Shown: in pieces, positions 14,853 to 20,014 of the stretch
Position numbering within the stretch: position 1 is the first letter of the stretch
Layout of the letters: every line of letters starts with the position of its first letter
Source of the DNA: a virus
Strand: one strand, 5' to 3'
Virus record (IMG/VR): IMGVR_UViG_3300013195_000007
Coordinates: 1-20,014 of that record
Length of the DNA stretch: 20,014 nucleotides
The notes under the pieces: model-generated
What the model was told of the DNA's origin: nothing
The model's database searches: none
What the model saw: the letters and a program-made list of their open reading frames with translations, nothing else
Position numbers and translations under genes: made by a program

Positions 14853-16229
14853 ATGTTTTTATCTGAATCAATACAAAACAAGTGGCAGCCCGTTTTAGAC
14901 CATCCTGATCTTCCAGAGGTTAAGGATAGTTATAAAAGAGCCGTTACTTCAATGGTATTAGAGAACCAAGAAAAAGCGTTAAAAGAAGACGCTGCTTTTT
15001 TATCAGAAGCTGCACCAACTAACGCAACAGGTTCTTCAATACAAAATTGGAATCCTATTTTAATTAGCTTAGTAAGAAGAGCAATGCCTAACCTTATCGC
15101 TTACGATATTGCAGGCGTTCAACCTATGTCAGGTCCAACAGGCTTGATTTTCGCTATGAGAAGCAGATATACTTCTCAAAGTGGTGGTGAGGCTCTTTTT
15201 GACGAAGCTGATACAGATTTTTCTGCTAGAAACAAAGCAGGATCATCTACAAGTGGGGCTTCCGCTGTAGCACAAACTGGTGAAAACCCAGCTGTACTTA
15301 ACGACTCAATCGGCACATCTACTGGTTACACAACTGGTACTGCTATGACTACTGCTTACGCAGAAGCTCTAGGGGATGCTGCTGGTAATAGTTTTGCTGA
15401 AATGGCGTTCTCAATTGAGAAATCAACTGTAACGGCAGGAAGCAGAGCGTTAAAGGCTGAGTACACTATGGAATTAGCACAAGACCTTAAAGCAATTCAC
15501 GGCTTAGACGCTGAAACTGAATTGTCAAACATCTTATCTGCTGAAATCTTAGCTGAGATCAATAGAGAAGTTGTAAGAACAGTTTACAGAACTGCTGAAG
15601 TAGGTGCTGCTGATAACGACAACTCACATGCTGCAATTAACACAACAACTGCTGGTATATTTGACCTTGACACAGACTCTAATGGTAGATGGTCTGTTGA
15701 GAGATTTAAAGGTCTTATGTTCCAATTAGAGAGAGATGCAAACACAATCGCTCAGAGAACCAGAAGAGGAAAAGGTAACATGATTATCTGTTCTTCAGAT
15801 GTTGCCTCTGCATTACAAATGGCGGGTGTTTTGGATTACACTCCTGCATTAAACAACAACTTAAACATTGACGATACTGGTAATACTTTTGCTGGTGTAT
15901 TAAATGGTAAGTATAGAGTTTACATTGACCCATATGCTGCTAACATGGCTTCAAATGCGTCACCTACTAAACAATACTACGTTGTTGGTTACAAAGGAAC
16001 TTCTCCATATGACGCAGGTTTATTCTACTGCCCATATGTACCACTACAAATGGTTAGAGCAGTAGGTCAGGACAACTTCCAACCGAAAATCGGTTTCAAA
16101 ACTAGATACGGTATGGTAGCTAACCCATTCGCTGGTGCGAGTGCTTCTGGCAACATTACTGCTGACGGTGTTGGTGCAATCAACGCTAACAGATACTACA
16201 GACGTGTTCAAGTTACGAACATCATGTAA
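14853..16229 (+). CDS. 23: Major capsid protein gp23
   Basis: 458 residues (T4 gp23 is 521). It is the HK97-fold subunit of the head. Near-identical T4 landmarks are present: LVRRAMPNLIAYDIAGVQPM with SGPTGLIFAMRSRY, LKAEYTMELAQDLKAIHGLD, AEILAEINREVVRT, NTFAGVLNGKYRVYIDPYA, YYVVGYKGTSPYDAGLFYCP, and the C-terminal FQPKIGFKTRYGM with RRVQVTNIM. The N-terminal helix is a delta-like propeptide: residues 50-52 (LSE, before A53) match the gp21 cleavage rule and the position of the T4 site FLTE-A, so the mature protein would be about 406 residues. It is shorter than T4 in the middle. Strong ribosome binding site AAGGAGAGATAG. A terminator follows. Confidence 0.97.
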   Translation: MFLSESIQNKWQPVLDHPDLPEVKDSYKRAVTSMVLENQEKALKEDAAFLSEAAPTNATGSSIQNWNPILISLVRRAMPNLIAYDIAGVQPMSGPTGLIFAMRSRYTSQSGGEALFDEADTDFSARNKAGSSTSGASAVAQTGENPAVLNDSIGTSTGYTTGTAMTTAYAEALGDAAGNSFAEMAFSIEKSTVTAGSRALKAEYTMELAQDLKAIHGLDAETELSNILSAEILAEINREVVRTVYRTAEVGAADNDNSHAAINTTTAGIFDLDTDSNGRWSVERFKGLMFQLERDANTIAQRTRRGKGNMIICSSDVASALQMAGVLDYTPALNNNLNIDDTGNTFAGVLNGKYRVYIDPYAANMASNASPTKQYYVVGYKGTSPYDAGLFYCPYVPLQMVRAVGQDNFQPKIGFKTRYGMVANPFAGASASGNITADGVGAINANRYYRRVQVTNIM

Positions 16230-16230
16230 T

Positions 16231-16248
16231 ATTTGTTGAGAAACAAAT
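16231..16248 (+). other. Hairpin with GAGA tetraloop after gene 23
   Basis: ATTTGTT (16231-16237), loop GAGA (a GNRA-type loop), AACAAAT (16242-16248): a perfect 7-base-pair stem starting 2 bases after the gp23 stop codon and just before the terminator. It may protect the 3' end of the capsid message. Confidence 0.55.
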
Positions 16249-16251
16249 TAG

Positions 16252-16279
16252 AAAAGGGCGCTTCGGCGCCCTTTTTTTT
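16252..16279 (+). terminator. Strong intrinsic terminator after the major capsid gene
   Basis: AAAAGGGCGC, loop TTCG, GCGCCCTTTT, followed by more T (8 T in total at 16272-16279). The stem has six GC pairs closed by the very stable C(UUCG)G loop, flanked by an A-tract and a T-tract. It is the only textbook terminator in the window and marks the end of the head transcription unit. Confidence 0.93.
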
Positions 16280-16281
16280 AG

Positions 16282-16289
16282 CATAAATA
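16282..16289 (+). promoter_or_regulatory. Late promoter variant CATAAATA
   Basis: One base from the T4 late consensus, immediately after the terminator. The predicted start near 16295 coincides with an upstream ATG in frame with the next gene, which makes the internal ATG at 16346 the better start codon for a normal leadered message. Confidence 0.5.
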
Positions 16290-16345
16290 AATGTATGTTT
16301 TATAGTGAAAGAATTACAATATACAAGGAAAAAGAATCAATTTTT

Positions 16346-16570
16346 ATGAAACCAATAATATCAGGTATAATTTTACTATTTGGTCTATTCTATTTTTTAC
16401 AACTAGGTCTTAATTATTTAAACCCTAAACCTAACGCATTAGAGAATATAGAACAAAAACTAGATCAAGCAGAAAAAGAACAATCTGTACTTACAGAAAC
16501 CGAGAAGAAATTACAGACAGAATCCCAAACAAAAGAGTGGGAAGAAGTAGATAGCCAAACAGATAAATAG
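16346..16570 (+). CDS. Small single-span membrane protein, unknown function
   Basis: 74 residues from ATG 16346. An in-frame ATG at 16295 would add 17 residues, but it lies at the predicted transcript start, and the hydrophobic segment would no longer be near the N-terminus. Residues 4-24 (IISGIILLFGLFYFLQLGLN) form one clear membrane helix with one Lys before it. The rest (LENIEQKLDQAEKEQSVLTE, then TEKKLQTESQTKEWEE) is a highly charged, probable coiled coil. There is no lipobox. The layout would suit a small inner-membrane protein with an exposed helical domain; pinholin- or spanin-like roles are possible but unsupported. It is unusual between gene 23 and the tail gene. Confidence 0.65.
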   Translation: MKPIISGIILLFGLFYFLQLGLNYLNPKPNALENIEQKLDQAEKEQSVLTETEKKLQTESQTKEWEEVDSQTDK

Positions 16571-16574
16571 CTGT

Positions 16575-17201
16575 ATGACAATAACAAACTCATACACTAG
16601 ACAACCGACTAAATTGGACTATGCAAGTCCAACGCAGTTTAAGTTTCAAATAATTAAACTACCTAAAGTAGAGTATTTTTGCACAGCTGCAAATGTACCT
16701 GGTATCAATCTAGGTACTGCCGAACAAATCACACCTTTGAAAGATATCCCACTACCTGGTGATAGATTACAATATGATACATTGACTATACAATTTTTAG
16801 TAGATGAAAATTTAGAAAACTATAGAGAGATACATGGTTGGTTAACTGGTGTTGGTTTTCCTAAAAACTATGAGCAGTTTCAAGTACTACAAGGTGCAGG
16901 TACAGATAGATTTCCTTCAACTCAAAATGTAGGTACTAGTAAAGAATTAGGTGAAATAAAAAAGGCTACACAAGACGATGGTGGTTTATATTCAGACGCC
17001 ACTATGTTGATATTGACAAGTAAGAATAATGCAAATTTAGAAGTTAGATTTAGAAACATATATCCTACTTCACTATCAGGTTTAGACTATAATCAACAGG
17101 CTACAGATGTAGATTACCTAACAGCAACGGTAACATTTGAATATGCTATTTACGAGTTTGCAACGGTTGGTAACAAAGTTACTACAGAAACTACTACTTA
17201 A
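16575..17201 (+). CDS. Tail-tube-fold protein in the gp3 position (tail completion or tube initiator type)
   Basis: 208 residues. The layout copies gp19 at 9380: SPTQFKFQIIKLPKVEYFCT against the NQFRV opening of gp19, ANVPGIN against TSLPGMT, IPLPGDRLQYDTLTIQFLVD against FRGRELYVAGDRSFATWTT, then ENLENYREIHGWLTGVG against NFLIRNAYERWLNGIN. A longer loop (about residues 105-150) and the C-terminal strand TVTFEYAIYEF follow. In marine T4-like phages the gene between 23 and uvsY is generally called gene 3 (tail completion and sheath stabiliser; T4 gp3 is 176 residues), and T4 gp54, the tube initiator, also has a tube-like fold. I cannot decide between these. It starts 4 bases after the membrane protein gene and is probably cotranscribed with it. 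Confidence 0.75.
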   Translation: MTITNSYTRQPTKLDYASPTQFKFQIIKLPKVEYFCTAANVPGINLGTAEQITPLKDIPLPGDRLQYDTLTIQFLVDENLENYREIHGWLTGVGFPKNYEQFQVLQGAGTDRFPSTQNVGTSKELGEIKKATQDDGGLYSDATMLILTSKNNANLEVRFRNIYPTSLSGLDYNQQATDVDYLTATVTFEYAIYEFATVGNKVTTETTT

Positions 17202-17207
17202 TATTTA

Positions 17208-17215
17208 CATAAATA
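17208..17215 (+). promoter_or_regulatory. Late promoter variant CATAAATA before uvsY
   Basis: The same one-base variant as at 16282. Predicted start near 17221 gives a 21-base leader with TGGAG before the uvsY ATG. The box lies inside a small inverted repeat, AATATTT (17200-17206) and AAATATT (17211-17217). Confidence 0.5.
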
Positions 17216-17241
17216 TTTTAAATTAATATAATGGAGTTATT

Positions 17242-17670
17242 ATGACCTTTGATGAGTTACAAGAATTGGCTGAAAAAGACCTAAAAATCAATGATACTGA
17301 ATTAGATTTAGAATCATTAAAAACACCTCAATTACATAACAAGTATTGCAAGTTTCATAATCAATATATCAATCTACTAAAAAAGGCAGAGCAAGATAGA
17401 GATAGATTATTGAAAGAGAAATGGGAGTACTATACAGGTAAGGCAGACCCTAGTGTCTATCAACAAAAACCTTTTAATATAAAACTTCTTAAACCTGATG
17501 TTGACAAATACATTAAGGCAGATGAAGATATGATTAAACTAGAACAAAAGGTTACCTATGTACAAAGTGTAGTTGACTATTTGGACAAAACAATACGTAC
17601 AATATCTAATCGTACATTTCAAATCAAAAACGCTATAGACTGGAAAAAGTTTACATCTGGCGTAATCTAA
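17242..17670 (+). CDS. uvsY: Recombination mediator UvsY
   Basis: 142 residues (T4 UvsY is 137). It loads the UvsX recombinase on single-stranded DNA covered by gp32 during recombination-dependent replication and repair. The helical, Lys-rich sequence with LHNKYCKFHNQYINLLKKAE, DRLLKEKWEYYTGKADPSVY and VTYVQSVVDYLDKTIRTISN, then TFQIKNAIDWKKFTSG, matches the family. The KEKWEYYTGKA segment and the terminal IDWKKF are particularly typical. It is followed after 1 base by uvsW, the conserved pair in marine T4-like phages. Ribosome binding site TGGAG. Confidence 0.93.
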   Translation: MTFDELQELAEKDLKINDTELDLESLKTPQLHNKYCKFHNQYINLLKKAEQDRDRLLKEKWEYYTGKADPSVYQQKPFNIKLLKPDVDKYIKADEDMIKLEQKVTYVQSVVDYLDKTIRTISNRTFQIKNAIDWKKFTSGVI

Positions 17671-17671
17671 T

Positions 17672-19135
17672 ATGCAAAACATTATCGTTGATAAACTCAA
17701 TGACGTATATATTCGGATTGACGCTGACGCCTCTATTCGTAGAGAATTGTCAGATTACTTCTCGTTTGAAGTGCCTGGATATAAGTTTACACCACAATTT
17801 CGTAATAGAGTATGGGATGGAAAAATAAGACTTTACTCATACGCAACAGGTCAAATGTACCTTGGATTGTACCCTTATCTAAAAGACTGGTGTAAGAAGA
17901 AAAACGTACATATAGTTGAATCTAGTGATATTTTGACACATAGGAGTGTCACAGCCGCCGATATAGACGGTATGATTGATGAGTATGATCTATCTATCAA
18001 ACCGAGAGATTATCAGATAAACGCATTTAAATTTGCTTTAGAATATGACAGAGGACTAATTTTATCGCCTACTGCCTCTGGTAAATCACTTATCATATAC
18101 ATGTTAGTCCGACACTATTTAAATGTAATAGACAACAATGTTTTAATTATTGTACCCACAACATCACTAGTAGAACAATTATACAAAGATTTTAAAGACT
18201 ATGGTTATGATGTAGAAACAAATGTCAGTAGAAAGTATCACGGATATGATATAGATGAAGATAAACGTATAGTTATATCAACATGGCAATCATTATACAA
18301 AATGCCTAAACAATTTTTTGAAGACTATGGTGCAGTTATAGGTGACGAGGCACACTTGTTTAAGGCTGTATCATTGACAAAGATAATGACAAAACTTATA
18401 GATTGCAAGTATAGAATAGGTCTTACAGGTACGTTAGATGATAGTAAAACACACAAGTTAGTATTACAAGGTCTGTTTGGTATGGTCAATAAGGTAGTAT
18501 CTACAAGTGAATTAATAGAAAGAAAACAACTTGCAAACTTAAAAATTAAGTGTCTGAACTTAAAGTATCCTGAAGTAGAGGCAAAGAAAGTATATGGTGT
18601 AAAATACTTTGAAGAACTAGAATACCTAACTCAAAATACTTCTCGTAATAAATACATACGAAATCTGACCTTGGCACTCAACGGCAATACATTATGCTTA
18701 TTTCAGTTAGTTGAAAAACATGGCGAGATTTTATATAAACTCATAAAAGAAAAAGTAGACCCAAAGCGAAAAGTGTTTTTCGTTTATGGGGGAACTGAAA
18801 CAGATGATAGAGAAAAAATTAGAGCAATCACAGAAAAGTCGGACAACGCAATTATTATCGCTTCTTTCGGGACGTTCAGCACTGGTATCAATATTCGTAA
18901 TTTACACAACATTGTTTTTAGTAGCCCTAGTAAGAGCCCTATAAGAATATTACAAAGCATTGGCCGTGGGCTTCGTGTCGGCGATAACAAAGATAGTGCT
19001 ACGGTTTACGATATATCAGACGACCTCACATACAAAGATAAAAAGAACTTTACATTAACACACTTTCAGGAAAGAGTTAACATCTATAATAGAGAAGGCT
19101 TTGACTATGAAATACATACGGTGGATTTAAAATGA
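17672..19135 (+). CDS. uvsW: UvsW DNA/RNA helicase
   Basis: 487 residues (T4 UvsW is 503). A superfamily 2 helicase, it unwinds R-loops, branch-migrates recombination intermediates and helps switch from origin-dependent to recombination-dependent replication. The N-terminal DNA-binding domain (residues 1-100) contains PQFRNRVWDGKIRLYS. The motor shows motif I SPTASGKS (132-139), motif Ia VPTTSLVEQL, motif II DEAH (225-228), motif III LTGT (251-254), and motif VI QSIGRGLR (428-435). All catalytic residues are present, so it should be active. Its stop overlaps the next start in ATGA. Confidence 0.95.
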   Translation: MQNIIVDKLNDVYIRIDADASIRRELSDYFSFEVPGYKFTPQFRNRVWDGKIRLYSYATGQMYLGLYPYLKDWCKKKNVHIVESSDILTHRSVTAADIDGMIDEYDLSIKPRDYQINAFKFALEYDRGLILSPTASGKSLIIYMLVRHYLNVIDNNVLIIVPTTSLVEQLYKDFKDYGYDVETNVSRKYHGYDIDEDKRIVISTWQSLYKMPKQFFEDYGAVIGDEAHLFKAVSLTKIMTKLIDCKYRIGLTGTLDDSKTHKLVLQGLFGMVNKVVSTSELIERKQLANLKIKCLNLKYPEVEAKKVYGVKYFEELEYLTQNTSRNKYIRNLTLALNGNTLCLFQLVEKHGEILYKLIKEKVDPKRKVFFVYGGTETDDREKIRAITEKSDNAIIIASFGTFSTGINIRNLHNIVFSSPSKSPIRILQSIGRGLRVGDNKDSATVYDISDDLTYKDKKNFTLTHFQERVNIYNREGFDYEIHTVDLK

Positions 19136-19602
19136 TTTCAGATGATGATTTTAAATTTTTACTATATCAAAGCCGAGACGCTTTTAAGATATTAGAAATA
19201 GGCACAGGTACTGGTAAAAGTACAGCCGCATTAAGACTTAATAATTCAGATGTGTACACCATTGACAGAAATGATATATTTGAGTATAATGGTTTAAATG
19301 TACATAAGTTTATTTGTGAAAGCAAAGAATATTGGAAAGATCACACACATGATGGTTTTGATTTTGTTTTCGTTGATGGATCTATAACTAAACTTGATTG
19401 TGAGGAAATACTTAAACGTACAAAAGACTCTTTTAAAATAGTATTCCATGATTATATGCCTAATGAAGATAAAGACCCTGGCAGAAACAAAGGTTGGTAC
19501 AATATGAAAGTATTTAAAGAAACAGCTTTATTAAACTATGCTATAACTGAACAATTAGGTGGCTCACATTGTGGTATGTTAGTGCTTAAGAAAGATAAAT
19601 AG
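19132..19602 (+). CDS. Class I SAM-dependent methyltransferase-like protein
   Basis: 156 residues. ILEIGTGTGKST (about residues 20-31) is motif I of a Rossmann-type SAM methyltransferase. VYTIDRND (41-48) supplies the acidic residue that usually holds the SAM ribose. FDFVFVDGSITKLDCEEI (77-92) and FKIVFHDYMP (101-110) match the later strands of small-molecule O-methyltransferase-like proteins, in which the VDG and HDY motifs are typical. The substrate is unknown; sugars, lipids and proteins are all possible. It is short and lacks a target-recognition domain, so a DNA methyltransferase is unlikely. It is coupled to uvsW by a 4-base ATGA overlap. Confidence 0.75.
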   Translation: MISDDDFKFLLYQSRDAFKILEIGTGTGKSTAALRLNNSDVYTIDRNDIFEYNGLNVHKFICESKEYWKDHTHDGFDFVFVDGSITKLDCEEILKRTKDSFKIVFHDYMPNEDKDPGRNKGWYNMKVFKETALLNYAITEQLGGSHCGMLVLKKDK

Positions 19603-19606
19603 TTAT

Positions 19607-20014
19607 ATGATTGATCGTGTTAATGATAAAACGGTTAAGATAATCAGACTGGTTTCTGGAGAAGAAATCTGTTGTAGGTTTCCTTTGCATAAGGACCAAT
19701 TACCTGAAAACTCTAAACTATTAAGGTTACAAGAACCTATGCTAATTAAATACGTACCTCGTATTACTGAGCAAGGTATATCTGATTATATTGCATTGGT
19801 TAAATGGGTTGGTTTTACAGATGAAAAAATAGTTACTATTCCTGTTGATAAGATTATTACAATATGCAATGCTACAAAAGGTTTTACTAAAAGATATAGT
19901 GATCTCACACACGCACTAAAGAACACGAAACAATCATTACCTGGATTTATTGAAAGAGAAATGTCTGAGGAAGAACTAGATAACGCCGCTTCCAATTATG
20001 ATAAAGATATAGAT
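19607..20014 (+). CDS. Possible Sm-like-fold protein (3' end outside window)
   Basis: The frame runs from ATG 19607, 4 bases after the preceding stop, to the window edge: 136 residues without a stop. The N-terminal part (VKIIRLVSGEEICCRF, about residues 10-25) has the pattern of the first strands of Sm-like small barrels (V-x-x-I-x-L-x-S/T-G-E-E-I). Strands then follow in RLQEPMLIKYVP and YIALVKWVGF, and TIPVDKIITI closes a barrel of about 90 residues. A basic stretch (KGFTKRYSDL) and an acidic, probably disordered tail (MSEEEELDN-like) follow. The fold call is a pattern judgement only. In marine T4-like phages this region leads to gene 55, so a part in nucleic-acid metabolism is plausible. 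Confidence 0.6.
   Translation, partial: MIDRVNDKTVKIIRLVSGEEICCRFPLHKDQLPENSKLLRLQEPMLIKYVPRITEQGISDYIALVKWVGFTDEKIVTIPVDKIITICNATKGFTKRYSDLTHALKNTKQSLPGFIEREMSEEELDNAASNYDKDID

Noticed and set aside
16295-16345. Upstream start for the membrane protein
   Set aside because: It coincides with the predicted transcript start, so it would be leaderless, and it would bury the membrane helix behind a charged stretch. It is not excluded if the promoter call is wrong.
19189-19227. GTGTGKST in the methyltransferase-like protein as a Walker A ATP-binding loop
   Set aside because: The spacing does not fit GxxxxGK(S/T), there is no Walker B, and the context (ILEIGTGTG plus a later acidic YTID) fits SAM motif I instead.
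1-20014. CRISPR array, tRNA genes, insertion sequences, integrase or attachment site
   Set aside because: No regularly spaced repeats, cloverleaf-like sequence, transposase or terminal inverted repeats were seen. The repeats present are coding modules of fibre and scaffold genes.

Overview
The window is a densely packed, single-strand (+) stretch of a T4-like myovirus genome. It is AT-rich, has gaps under about 120 bases, and contains no tRNA, insertion sequence or CRISPR. Its gene order is the conserved T4 virion block in the arrangement seen in marine T4-like phages (cyanophages and SAR11-type pelagiphages): tail fibre-like genes, then 13-14-15-16-17-18-19-20-67-(68-like)-21-22-23, then a tail-tube-like gene, uvsY and uvsW. 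Low GC and marine-type gene order suggest a marine bacterial host, but nothing in the sequence names the host.

Layout. 1-2779: fibre or appendage proteins. These are the end of a repeat-rich protein, two small proteins, and a 583-residue protein with repeated SGNLTVSG and TLTNKT modules. 2871-5297: neck proteins gp13 and gp14 and tail-completion protein gp15. 5300-7397: small and large terminase. 7447-9907: tail sheath and tail tube. 9945-16229: portal, core protein gp67, a gp68-position protein, two small unassigned proteins, protease gp21, an enlarged scaffold gp22 and major capsid protein gp23, ending at a strong terminator. 16346-17201: a small single-span membrane protein and a tail-tube paralogue (the gp3 position of marine T4-like phages). 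17242-20014: UvsY, UvsW, a methyltransferase-like protein and the start of a possible Sm-like protein.

How it works together. The portal, gp67, gp22 and gp21 build a prohead of gp23. The protease matures it (gp23 has a fitting LSE|A site). The terminase packages DNA, the neck proteins close the head, and the sheath and tube form the contractile tail. UvsY and UvsW serve recombination-dependent replication. Copies of TATAAATA, the T4 late promoter element, or one-base variants precede most transcription blocks, so late transcription by a gp55-type sigma factor with its clamp is expected.

Points most worth a second look: the late-promoter set; tandem hairpins at the predicted 5' end of the gp22 message; the Lys/Glu-rich extension of gp22; unassigned small proteins inside the capsid and recombination blocks; and a marked context-dependent codon choice (Asp-Ala as GAC-GCN, Thr-Val as ACG/ACC-GTN). 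I see no clearly new defence or mobile system.
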